From NCBI GenBank assembly GCA_964448935.1, contig CAYVBE010000161.1:1-10100 (forward strand): a stretch of DNA of 10,100 nt, given 5' to 3'. Each line of letters begins with the position of its first letter. Position 1 is the stretch's first letter. Position numbers and translations under genes: made by a program. The notes under the pieces were generated by a model, which ran no database searches, had not been told where the DNA came from, and saw only the letters and a list, made by a program, of their open reading frames with translations. Of this stretch, positions 1-8,326 are shown one piece after another. Source of the stretch: CAYVBE01 sp964448935. GTDB lineage: Bacteria > Planctomycetota > Brocadiia > SM23-32.

Positions 1-108
1 CAGCTCACGGTGCGGCTGTTCGGCCTCAGCGCCCATTTCGTGGACCTTTCGCCGGACGTGCAGGAGAGCATCATCGAGAGAGTGGCCGCCGCCGGTCGCG
101 GCCGTTGA
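1..108 (+). CDS. C-terminal end of an unidentified protein (partial, cut by window edge)
   Basis: Reading from base 1, the frame is open for 35 codons and ends at TGA 106-108. The codons are mostly G- or C-ended, like those of the genes downstream. The visible residues (a hydrophobic stretch followed by a helix-like tail rich in Glu, Arg and Ala) carry no motif I recognise, so no function is given. The next gene starts 21 bases later with its own ribosome binding site, so the two are probably co-transcribed. Confidence 0.6.
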   Translation, partial: QLTVRLFGLSAHFVDLSPDVQESIIERVAAAGRGR

Positions 109-129
109 GAGAACCTGAGGAGAAACCGC

Positions 130-1068
130 GTGAAAGCAAGGACCTGTCGGTATACCGAGGACGGCGAGATTGAACTGACCGAAGTCGAGGTGGGCGATCC
201 CGGCCCGGGCCAGGTGCAGGTGGAGGTGTCGGTCTGCGGCATCTGCTCCTGGGACGTGGCGACGTGCAAACTGGGCAGTGACTTCGAGCACCCGGCGCCG
301 CCGGGACACGAGGGCGTGGGTTACATCCGGAAGATCGGCCCCGGCGTGGAGGGATTCGAGGCCGGCGAGCGGGTGGCAGCGGGCGGCTTCTGCGAGGTGT
401 GCAACCGCCCGGCGGGCAACGTCTACAAGATTCCCGAATCAAACCTGGCCGATGAGTACTGGATCGTCGAGCCGGTCTCCTGCGCGGTCACGGGGCTGGA
501 CCATTGCCGACTGCGGGCCGGGGAGCGGGTGGTGGTGATCGGCTGCGGCTTCATGGGGCTGCTCATCCTGCAGGGACTGATGCACTCGCTGGCCGGGCAG
601 GTGGTGGGAATTGACATCCAGGAGGAGAAGCTCCGTGCGGCCCGGAACATCGGGGTCGAGGAGGTCTATAACACCAGCCGGACCGACCCGGACGACCTGG
701 CGGAGGAACTGCACGCGCGCGGCATTGACGTCGTCGTGGACACCTCGGGCAGCGAGAAGGGCCTCGACCTCGCCGCGCGGATCGTCAAGAGGGGCGGCCT
801 CATCAACCTTTTCGGCTGGGTGAAGGGGAAGAGGGCGACCTTTGACCCGAGCCTGTGGCACCTCGGCGGCTTCACGGTGGTCAACTCCTCTCCATCCTCG
901 CGGCTCAGGAACCCGTTTCCGGCCGCCATCCGGATGATGCGGAAGGGTGTATTCGACCTGCAGCCCCTGGTAACCCACGTGGTGCCGCTGGAGCAGTATC
1001 CCGCACTGATGCGACGGATCGTCGAGGGAGACCCCACCTACATCAAAGGCGTTGTCAGGCTATCCTGA
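130..1068 (+). CDS. Zinc-dependent medium-chain dehydrogenase/reductase (sorbitol/threonine dehydrogenase-like), short form
   Basis: This 312-residue cytoplasmic oxidoreductase probably oxidises a sugar alcohol or secondary alcohol with NAD(P). The start is GTG 130, six bases after AGGAGA (118-123). The N-terminal GroES-like half shows the family's catalytic zinc ligands: Cys39 in CGICSWD, His60-Glu61 in the GHEG motif, and Glu114 in VEPVSCAV. The Rossmann half has GCGFMG at 138-143, and Asp162 ends the second strand, which in this family usually means NAD rather than NADP. Most relatives have about 340-350 residues. The missing length lies between Gly79 and Glu114, where the lobe with four cysteines for a structural zinc normally sits; only Cys88 and Cys91 remain. 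The sequence does not give the substrate. The position just before a secreted glycosidase suggests a role in using the released sugar. Family assignment is firm; specificity is unknown. Confidence 0.88.
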   Translation: MKARTCRYTEDGEIELTEVEVGDPGPGQVQVEVSVCGICSWDVATCKLGSDFEHPAPPGHEGVGYIRKIGPGVEGFEAGERVAAGGFCEVCNRPAGNVYKIPESNLADEYWIVEPVSCAVTGLDHCRLRAGERVVVIGCGFMGLLILQGLMHSLAGQVVGIDIQEEKLRAARNIGVEEVYNTSRTDPDDLAEELHARGIDVVVDTSGSEKGLDLAARIVKRGGLINLFGWVKGKRATFDPSLWHLGGFTVVNSSPSSRLRNPFPAAIRMMRKGVFDLQPLVTHVVPLEQYPALMRRIVEGDPTYIKGVVRLS

Positions 1069-1158
1069 GCCCCGTGGCTTCTCGCCTCAGTCCCTCTCCC
1101 CCGTGAGCCGAGCCGCCAGTTCTGCTACCATAGGTAAAAACTCTTGGGAGGATCGGCC

Positions 1159-4100
1159 ATGCACCGTGCGCCCGCAATCGTTGGTCGGAGAGTTGGAACC
1201 GTCGCCGCAATCGCCGCTTTGCTTCTCGCAGTGGTTCTGGCCGGGCCGGCCCTGGCCGCGCAGACTTACGTGTGGTGGGAGGGCGAGGAGTTCGCCGACA
1301 CTAACCTGCCCGACCCGTCTCAGCCGTTCCCCGGCAATATCAGCGCCGAGGAAAAGGCGAAACTCNNNNNNNNNNNNNNNNNNNNNNNNNNNNNNNNNNN
1401 NNNNNNNNNNNNNNNNNNNNNNNNNNNNNNNNNNNNNNNNNNNNNNNNNNNNNNNNNNNNNNNNNTCGGGTCAGTCGGAACCGGGCTTCTTCGCCTGGGA
1501 GCCGGACGCCGATCCGCTGTCCGACGATTGCCCGATTGACCTGAGCTACCTGAACGAGGACGAGGCCGGGCAGGACGGTTTCGCGCGGCGGGAGGGCAAC
1601 GGTTTCGTGCTCGGCAGCGGCAAGCCGGTGCGCTTCTGGATGGTCCAGGGCGGCGGCCTGCTGAACATGAAGCCGCAGATGGCCGACTACTGGGCCCGGC
1701 GCCTGGCCAAGTACGGGGTGAACCTGGTGCGGCTCGGCAACATGGGCCGGCTGCGCTCCTTTCTGGACGGGGATGAAGAGGCGTTCCGGGAGCAGCTCGA
1801 CCGCCTGCACTACCTGGTCGGCGCCCTCAAACGGCAGGGCATCTACGTCTATCTGGGCCACCTGTGGTGGCACACGTCGGTGGACGTGGAAGGCGCCTTC
1901 GGGGCGCTGTATTTCGATCCCGAGATACGGAACAGATTCCTGGAGTTCGTGGACGCGATGATGGGCACCCGGAATCCGTACACCGGCCTGCCCATGGGCA
2001 AAGACCCCGCCGTGGCCATTGTCGAGGTGCAGAACGAGAGTTCGCTGTTCTTCTGGACCTTCCGGCCCGAGCGGATGAGCGAGGAGAACCGGCAGAGGAT
2101 GGAGAAACGGTTCGCCCAGTGGGCGGCGAAGAAATACGGTTCCGCCCAGGCCGCACTGGCGGCATGGGGATCTGAGAAGCCACCTTCCCAGTTCGTCAAT
2201 CAGAGCCAGGATAACCCCGAACAGGGCCGCCTCGCCCTATACGGCGTCGGCAACCTGACCGTCAACGACTGGGCCGCCGGGCAGCGTAACCCCAGGCGTG
2301 CCGGCGATCAGCTCCGGTTCATGACCGAGTTCCAGCGCGCCTTCTACGCCGACATGATCGGCAGGTGGCGCGAGGTGGGCGTGGAGAACATGATCACCTG
2401 CAGTAACTGGAAAACCGCCGATCCACGCAACCTGGGTGTGCTGGAGCGCTACCTCTACACGACCGGCGACGCGGTGTGCCGGAACGTGTACTTCGACGTG
2501 GAATACGACCCGAAACCGGAGCGTTTCTATGCCATTGACCTGGGTGACACGTTCACCGACTACAGCGCGCTGAAGCCGCCCAGGTTCCCCGCCCCGCTGA
2601 CGGTTCCGCACGTGAACGACCATCCGGACATGTACACGGAGAATAACTGGTGCCGCCCGAACCGTTTCCGGGTGGAGTGGCCCTTCCTGGTGGCCACCTA
2701 CGCGCAGATGATGGGCATGGACGGCTGGACGTTCTTCAGCCTGGACACTCCGCTGTGGAACAGCCAGATGAACGTCTGGGAGGTCAACTGTCCGAGCATC
2801 CTGGGCCAGTTCCCCGGCGCGGCGCTGATCTTCCGGCGGGGTGATGTCCAGGAGGCGCCGACCGCCGTGACCCAGCGCATGAGCCTGCAGCATCTTTACG
2901 ACTTCGGGCAGGCTGCGCTGTTCGAGCTTACCGGCAAGGACGCCCTGTGGGTCTCGAAGATCGGCGACCTGGAGGGCGCCGCGGCGCAGGCCGCCATGCA
3001 GGTGGACCGCCTGGCCTTCTTCGTGGGCAAGGTCAACCGGGTCATCGCGGAAGGCTCCCAGAAGATCGAGAGCGTGAACCTGGATGATTACATTGACCGC
3101 GACGCCAAGACCGTGCGCGCCATGACGGGCGAGCTCGACTGGGATTACGGGAAGGGCGTCGTCACTGTGAACACTCCCCGCGCGCAGGGCGCCTGTGGCT
3201 TCCTGAAGGACGCCGGCACGATCCGGCTGAAAGACGTGACCATCGAACCCGGCAACGACTACGGTTCGGTTCTCGTGGTGTCCCTGGACGGCAAGCCCAT
3301 AGCCGAGTCGGAGCGGGTGCTGATCCAGACCGGCACGCAGGACCACCCCTACGGGTTCGAGACCGAGGCCGTGAACAGCAACAAGCGAATCACCGATCTG
3401 GGCGGCTATCCCATGAACGTGAAGCGCGTGAACGCGTCCGTCACGCTCCGCGGCCGGGCCCCGCTGCAGGCCACGGTGCTGGACGGCAACGGCTACCCGA
3501 CCGACCGGGAGGCATCAACCAGTGCTGCCGACGGCGGAACGGCCATCACGCTGCCGGAGGATTCGCTCTACACCCTGGTCGAACCCGGCGAGTCGGGAAA
3601 CACCGTCCATATACTGCCCCTCGGCGATTCCATTACCCAGGGAGGGCGGACGGACCGGCCGGAATACACCTACCGGCTGCCGCTCTTCCAGAAGCTGACG
3701 GACGCCGGGGTCGAGTTCGACTTCATCGGCTCCATGGAGACCGGCCTGCACAAAAACTTCGAGTGGCCGGACTATGAGGGCATCCCGCTCGACCGCGACC
3801 ACGAGGGCCACTACGGCTGGAAGACCGCCAAGGTACGGGACAACCTGGCCGAGTGGATGAAGACCTACCCGGCCCCGGCGGACATCGTCCTCATTCACCT
3901 GGGCACCAATGACCAGGGCGCCGACGACCACGCACAGGCCGTGGCGGAGCCCCTGCGGGACATCATCCAGATGCTCCGCGAGGCCAACCCGCGCGTGGTG
4001 GTGCTGGTGGGCCACCTGAACTTCAACGGCGGCGCGGCCCTGAAGATCCGCCCCCTGGTGGAGCAGATGGCCCGGGAGATGAATACCGAGCAGTCACCCG

Positions 4101-4255
4101 TCGTCACTGTGAACCACTACGAGGGTTGGACGGCGCGGCCGGACGCACCGGACACCGACACCTTCGACTGGGCGCACCCCAACCCACAGGGCCAGGAGAA
4201 GATGGCCGAGAAGTGGTTCGAGGCCATGAAGCCCTACCTGGATCGCTTTGAGTAA
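1159..4255 (+). CDS. Secreted two-domain enzyme: clan GH-A glycoside hydrolase fused to SGNH/GDSL esterase (interrupted by assembly gap)
   Basis: I read this as one gene split by the N gap. The 5' part starts at ATG 1159, eight bases after GGGAGG (1145-1150), and encodes a signal peptide: Arg10-Arg11, a hydrophobic core to about residue 30, and an Ala-Leu-Ala cleavage site near residue 33. It runs 69 codons to the gap. The 3' part resumes at 1466 in another frame for 929 codons to TAA 4253-4255. Post-gap codons 1 to about 480 look like a clan GH-A barrel (GH5/GH42-like). Its probable acid/base is Glu in VEVQNESS (2036-2038), and its probable nucleophile is Glu in YTENNW (2639-2641). A beta-rich linker follows. 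The last ~215 residues are an SGNH hydrolase with GDSITQG (Ser at 3629-3631), a conserved Gly in GHYGWK, GTND (3902-3913) and DWAHP (Asp 4166-4168, His 4175-4177). That set resembles carbohydrate acetyl esterases. It would act outside the cytoplasm on an esterified polysaccharide. The exact GH family and substrate are not determined. Confidence 0.85.
1366..1465. other. Assembly gap (100 N) inside the glycosidase-esterase gene
   Basis: Exactly 100 N, the conventional filler for a gap of unknown size. The reading frame before the gap ends on a complete codon at 1363-1365 and the frame after it begins with a complete codon at 1466. Because 100 is not a multiple of three, the two halves appear in different frames. 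If the gene is intact, the true missing length is a multiple of three. The missing part probably encodes the rest of an N-terminal module. Confidence 0.98.
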
Positions 4256-4277
4256 CCCCGCCGGAGGACCCGCTTCC

Positions 4278-5684
4278 ATGAAGGTAATCCTGATCTCGCT
4301 GGACACGCTGTGTGCCTCGCACGTCTCCTGCTACGGCCATCCTTTCGAGACCACGCCGTGCATTGACCGGTGGGCGGAGGAGGCCGTGATCTTCGAGCGC
4401 TGTTACGCCAGCGATGTGCCCACGCCGCCGTCCTACACCGCGATGCTCTCGGGCCGCTTCGGCATTCACAACGGCATCTTCGGGTTCCAGGCCCCCTGGA
4501 GCTACCGACCCGGTCCGCCGTTGCTGCAGGAGCATCTGGGCCGCGCGGGCTGGGAGACCTGCGCTATCAGCAACCTGTTCTACGTCTGCCCGTGGCTGCA
4601 GGCCGGCTGGGAGACCATTATGCCGCCGGGGCTGCGCTTCCAGGGCGGGCGCGCGCCGGACGTCACCGACGATGCCATCGGGTGGCTTGGGACAAACCGC
4701 GCGCAGGGCGATGCCTTCCTGTTCGTCCATTACTGGGAGCCGCACTGCCCCTACAACAAGGCGCCCGAGGAGGACCGCCGCCTGTTCCCCACGGAGGATT
4801 ACAAGGACTTCGCGCCGTCGCTGGAAATACTGAACGGCAACCCCATCATGAAGCGTTACTCCGAGGGGTGGCACGACATTGACGGCGGCGATCCCCGGAT
4901 GTCCTCTGCGGAGGCCATGGCCCGCTACGATGCCCAGACTCATTTCGGGGACCGCGAGGTCGGGCGGCTGCTGGACTATCTGGAGGAGTCGGGCCTGGCC
5001 GATGAGACGGCGGTCATCATCACCAGCGACCACGGCGAGGCGTTCGGCGAATACGGCTCCTTCGACCACCACACCTGCTACGAGTGCATCAGCCATGTCC
5101 CGCTGATGGTGCGGCTTCCCGGCGGGGAATCCGGCGGCAGGCGTGTGGAGGGCCCGGTCTACGGTGCCGACCTGACGCCGACGGTCCTGGAACTTGCCGG
5201 AATGGACCCGCCGGAGCTGGACGGCCGGAGCCTGGTTCCTTGCCTGACCGATAGCCGGCCGGCCCCTCACGATTTGATCGTTACCGACTGCAATGCGCTG
5301 GTGACCCAGAGGATGCTGGTTAAAGAGGACTGGGGCCTGGTGCGCACCTACTTCGCCGGGCCGTTCGAGCATATCGAACCGGTGGAATTGTTCGATGTCA
5401 CCGGCGACCCGGAGCGTAACCTGGCCGCCGAGCATCCCGATATGGTTGCCGAACTGCGTGCACTGCTGGACGACTGGCTGGTGGATAAGCTGGACGGCCT
5501 GCCGGACCGGCTGCAGAAGGCCGGCCTCGAGGGCGGCTGGACGCTGAACAGCCCGCCGTTCCTCACCGCCGTTCTGGCCAACCTGGATTACGCCCGGCAG
5601 AACGAGCAACTCTGGGAGACCCTCTGCCGCAAGCACGGTCCGTCCTTCGGACGGCTGACCGGCATCATGGAACGCATCGAGTGA
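4278..5684 (+). CDS. Sulfatase-superfamily (alkaline phosphatase fold) hydrolase with Thr in place of the formylglycine Cys/Ser
   Basis: A 468-residue protein. I chose ATG 4278, ten bases after GGAGG (4263-4267), because the first residues (MKVILISLDTL) are the family's opening strand; no signal peptide precedes it, so it should be cytoplasmic. Asp9 matches the first metal ligand of DTLR-type sulfatases. DHGE at 251-254 followed by His264-His265 matches the second metal-site region, and the next strand (HVPLMVRLPG) is typical. The activating motif C/S-x-P/A-x-R is replaced by T49-P-P-S-Y53, still followed by the usual small-residue helix and SGR. Without Cys or Ser no formylglycine can form. 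Related phosphodiesterases and phosphonate hydrolases of this superfamily use a direct Thr nucleophile, so it may hydrolyse phosphoesters or phosphonates instead. Annotation pipelines would call it sulfatase. It lies 22 bases after the glycosidase-esterase gene, most likely in the same transcript. Confidence 0.87.
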   Translation: MKVILISLDTLCASHVSCYGHPFETTPCIDRWAEEAVIFERCYASDVPTPPSYTAMLSGRFGIHNGIFGFQAPWSYRPGPPLLQEHLGRAGWETCAISNLFYVCPWLQAGWETIMPPGLRFQGGRAPDVTDDAIGWLGTNRAQGDAFLFVHYWEPHCPYNKAPEEDRRLFPTEDYKDFAPSLEILNGNPIMKRYSEGWHDIDGGDPRMSSAEAMARYDAQTHFGDREVGRLLDYLEESGLADETAVIITSDHGEAFGEYGSFDHHTCYECISHVPLMVRLPGGESGGRRVEGPVYGADLTPTVLELAGMDPPELDGRSLVPCLTDSRPAPHDLIVTDCNALVTQRMLVKEDWGLVRTYFAGPFEHIEPVELFDVTGDPERNLAAEHPDMVAELRALLDDWLVDKLDGLPDRLQKAGLEGGWTLNSPPFLTAVLANLDYARQNEQLWETLCRKHGPSFGRLTGIMERIE

Positions 5685-5698
5685 CAACCCGCATCGAA

Positions 5699-5717
5699 CC
5701 CGGATAACCCATCCGGG
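5699..5717 (+). terminator. Hairpin after the operon, possible terminator
   Basis: CCCGGAT (5699-5705) pairs perfectly with ATCCGGG (5711-5717) across a five-base loop, 14 bases after the stop codon of the sulfatase-like gene. Position and stem suit a transcript end. No run of T follows, so intrinsic termination would be weak, and it could instead protect the 3' end. Confidence 0.45.
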
Positions 5718-5995
5718 CTGGTACTCGCGGCGGGCAGATGTTAGAGAGCGGCCGTCTGAGGGCTGTTTGAGTGCGTTTTTGGCACTTCGGGAGACGGTCA
5801 ACCGACGGGTGAAAAGCAGAATGATGCTTCTCCGAGGGTTCTTCTCGCCACGCATCCCGGGCACGGAAACGCCCCGGCACGGGCCGCAGCGTCCGGGCTT
5901 TCGTGGATTTCATGTTGAAAAAACTCGCGGGGCGGGTAGCCTGTCATGCCGAAAGACCATGTGCAGTTCCTTTGCAGAAAATGGGTAATCCCCAC

Positions 5996-6023
5996 TTGAC
6001 CTACAATGCCGGTCGTGTTGAAT
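5996..6023 (+). promoter_or_regulatory. Possible sigma-70 type promoter for the GH123-like gene
   Basis: TTGACC (5996-6001, five of six bases of the -35 consensus) is followed after 16 bases by TTGAAT (6018-6023, four of six of the -10 consensus). This sits about 80 bases before the start codon in an AT-richer patch. An overlapping TACAAT (6002-6007) resembles a -10 box but lacks a good partner upstream. Consensus matching by eye only. Confidence 0.25.
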
Positions 6024-6076
6024 CAGTGACTCTACGGGGCAAAGCGCTGTCGGCGTGGGGTTGTGCAAGTGATTCG

Positions 6077-6092
6077 TGAATTCCAGAATTCA
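6077..6092. promoter_or_regulatory. Inverted repeat next to ribosome binding site, possible operator
   Basis: TGAATTC (6077-6083) and GAATTCA (6086-6092) form seven-base inverted arms around a two-base centre. The right arm touches the AAGGA ribosome binding site (6092-6096) of the gene starting at 6104. A binding protein or a folded RNA here could block expression. A chance palindrome cannot be excluded. Confidence 0.3.
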
Positions 6093-6103
6093 AGGACGCC
6101 GCG

Positions 6104-8326
6104 ATGAATGTGCTTAAGCAAACGACGCCCTCTGTTCCGACGTGCAGGAAGGGCGACTTTTCCTGGATCGTGCCGCTGTTGCTGATGTCTATCGGGTCAT
6201 GGCTGCCGGGGTCCGCTGCTGGATGGGCAGCCGAACCGCACAAGAGAACCGGCGCGGTGCTTGAGGGCCGGAGCACGGTGACCGTCTTCAACGCTACGCC
6301 CCTGGAGCCGATCAGCGACACGCTCGATGCCGAGCGGTTGGGGCTGGCAGACTTCGTGACCGGTCGGTACGGTGACATAGCAGTGAAGCCTCCGATACCC
6401 GGGGGGCTCCTGGATGCTACGGCCGTCAAGCCCGATGCGCCATTAGCGCCGATTCGTCTGGTCGGTACTCGCAACGCCGTGACGTCGGGGCAAGTCGTCA
6501 TCGCCGGCAAGCAAGCGATCTCGCATGTTGTGGCCCGCCTGGATCCTTTACTTCACGAGAATAGTGGAACGACGATCGCGGCGGAGCATGCGACGATCCA
6601 TTTTGCCGTACGGCGCAGTCAGCAGGCGATTGCACGCGACATTTTTCATAAGCACGTTACCGGTCCTTTCGAAGATTTTCCGGCGGGGGGCAGGCCCCAT
6701 TACATGTCCGCCTCCAGTCGAGTCGCCCATTCGCCCGAATGGCCCTTCCATGATGTGTACGAACCAGGTCCCCGTGCCGGAGAGCAGGTGCATCCCGTCT
6801 GGATCGAGTTGATGATTCCGGCCGAGGCGATTCCCGGTACGTATCGCAGTGAGCTGCATCTGTCCATCGCCCAGGAGCATGAGGTCCGCGTCCCGGTGAC
6901 GCTCCAGGTTGCGGGGTGGAGGATGCCGGATACCGAGGACTGGAAGACACATGTGGGACTGATCCAGTCGCCGGAGTCGGTGGCACGCCTGTACGAAGTC
7001 CCGCTCTGGTCGGATGAGCATTTCGAGAAACTCGAACCTTCGCTGCGCCTGATCGGTCAGACCGGCAACAAAGTGGTCTACATTCCCCTGGTCTCGACCC
7101 ACATCGTGGGGAACGAGCACACCATGGTAAAATGGGTGCCCCGGCCCGATGGCAGCCATACGCCGGATTTCAGTGTGGTCGAGCGCTACCTCGATCTCTA
7201 TGAGCAGTACCATGGTGCCCCGTCCGTGGTGCTGTTAATGGTCGGTGAGGGATCCTTCGAGCCTGGATACAGGCAAAGGCCGGACAGACGAAGGCGTGAG
7301 CCGCCTGAGCTGCCGGATACCATGCGTGTCAGCACGATCGACCCCGCAACGGGGGTGATCGGCCACACGGAGATCCCCTTTCCCGGCCTTCCCGGGAGCC
7401 ATGAATACTGGGGACCGGCCGTGGAAGGCATGCGTGAGCGCGTGACCCGGCGCGGCTGGGATAGGGAGGCGGTGATGCTCGGACTTCCGAGTGACTATTG
7501 GCCGCGGCCGGCGATCATCAACTTTTACAAGGAGGTCGCTCCCGGCACGAAGTGGGCGATGTACACCCATGGCCGGGGCTTTGGCAGTCCGGACGCGCAG
7601 GGCTCGTTCCTGGTCGGCAAGGCTCAGATGGAGGTCGGGTATTGGGTGGTGCCCTGGCCGACGAAGCACCACAAAGATGGTCTCAACCGTGGTTGGGCCA
7701 GCAGTTTCCTGACGGGCGCCTCGGGCCGCGTCTTCCTGAGTCCGAACCTGGAACCGGCGGGCTGGCATGTCTTTGCCGAAGCCTATACTGGCGGCAGTCG
7801 TGGCTATCGTGGTATCGACAGGATGATGGCCGACTTCTGGCCGGTGCTGCAATTCCGGGACGGGCACGTCCCGATGCAAAATGTCCACTCCCAGGGCTGG
7901 GGGCGGCTGGTGAAGACCACGCCTCAGTATGTCCTGGGCATGGGTACAGAAGGGGCAGTGCCGACCGTGCGGTATCAGATGCTGCGCGAAGGGATACAGA
8001 TTTCAGAGGCCCGCATCTTCATCGAACAGGCGCTGGAGGACGAGCATCAGCGCGCCCACCTGGGAGACGATCTGGCCCTACGCGCGCAACAGATGCTCAA
8101 GGACCGTCACGAGAACTACCTGCGCGGGCGGCCGGGACTCAATCCCATGGGTCGCCAGGTCAGGGATGGATTACGTGGCATGCCCGAAGACTACGCGACC
8201 TCTCCGTTCCAGGACTTGACGCTGCGTTTGTACCAGATCGCCGCAGAAGTGGCCGCAGCCCTTGATGGCGTGCCGCAACCGCCGTTGGCGCGGCAGGCGA
8301 AGGCTCGACCTCCCAGGTCTGAGTGA
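6104..8326 (+). CDS. Secreted DUF4091/GH123-like putative glycoside hydrolase
   Basis: A 740-residue protein starting at ATG 6104, seven bases after AAGGA. Basic residues to Lys16 and a hydrophobic segment at about 21-34 with small residues near 37-43 form a signal peptide, so it is exported. Residues about 130-280 look like a beta-sandwich ending in the pattern IPGTYRSELHLS...VPVTLQV (from about 243), as seen in front of DUF4091/GH123-type barrels. Residues about 285-630 would be the barrel, with many aromatic residues. It closes with VRYQMLREGIQ...EARIFIEQAL (from 622), the arginine-glutamate helix I associate with this group. GH123 enzymes are beta-N-acetylgalactosaminidases, but I could not identify the catalytic Asp-Glu pair, so the activity is open. 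The gene stands alone between two ~400-base gaps. In its first 60 codons I counted 75% G/C at third positions, against 87-88% in equal samples of two neighbours, hinting at a different origin. Confidence 0.7.
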   Translation: MNVLKQTTPSVPTCRKGDFSWIVPLLLMSIGSWLPGSAAGWAAEPHKRTGAVLEGRSTVTVFNATPLEPISDTLDAERLGLADFVTGRYGDIAVKPPIPGGLLDATAVKPDAPLAPIRLVGTRNAVTSGQVVIAGKQAISHVVARLDPLLHENSGTTIAAEHATIHFAVRRSQQAIARDIFHKHVTGPFEDFPAGGRPHYMSASSRVAHSPEWPFHDVYEPGPRAGEQVHPVWIELMIPAEAIPGTYRSELHLSIAQEHEVRVPVTLQVAGWRMPDTEDWKTHVGLIQSPESVARLYEVPLWSDEHFEKLEPSLRLIGQTGNKVVYIPLVSTHIVGNEHTMVKWVPRPDGSHTPDFSVVERYLDLYEQYHGAPSVVLLMVGEGSFEPGYRQRPDRRRREPPELPDTMRVSTIDPATGVIGHTEIPFPGLPGSHEYWGPAVEGMRERVTRRGWDREAVMLGLPSDYWPRPAIINFYKEVAPGTKWAMYTHGRGFGSPDAQGSFLVGKAQMEVGYWVVPWPTKHHKDGLNRGWASSFLTGASGRVFLSPNLEPAGWHVFAEAYTGGSRGYRGIDRMMADFWPVLQFRDGHVPMQNVHSQGWGRLVKTTPQYVLGMGTEGAVPTVRYQMLREGIQISEARIFIEQALEDEHQRAHLGDDLALRAQQMLKDRHENYLRGRPGLNPMGRQVRDGLRGMPEDYATSPFQDLTLRLYQIAAEVAAALDGVPQPPLARQAKARPPRSE

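Larger units (their letters stand above)
5685..6103. other. Non-coding stretch between sulfatase-like gene and GH123-like gene
   Basis: About 420 bases in which I recognise no gene. It holds a terminator-like hairpin just after the preceding stop (5699-5717), a short stem AGTGC/GCACT around a T-rich loop (5770-5786), a possible promoter (5996-6023), and a dyad next to the ribosome binding site of the next gene (6077-6092). Short open frames occur on both strands, but none has a convincing start or a familiar product. Confidence 0.6.

Noticed and set aside
1103..1131. Possible promoter before the glycosidase gene (TACCAT at 1126-1131)
   Set aside because: The -10 match is four of six and the upstream partner matches only three of six; the 90-base gap fits co-transcription equally well.
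1052..1158. ATG at 1052 as start of the large glycosidase gene
   Set aside because: It lies inside the dehydrogenase gene, has no signal peptide, and is in frame with the enzyme only because of the arbitrary gap length. ATG 1159 has a good ribosome binding site and a clear signal peptide.
2237..3346. 369-codon minus-strand open frame inside the glycosidase gene
   Set aside because: Mirror of a well-supported plus-strand coding region, with no recognisable motif or start context.
4104..5864. 586-codon open frame on the minus strand
   Set aside because: It lies antisense to the sulfatase-like gene, whose motifs are clear. Long antisense frames are common in GC-rich coding DNA, and the product has no recognisable domain.
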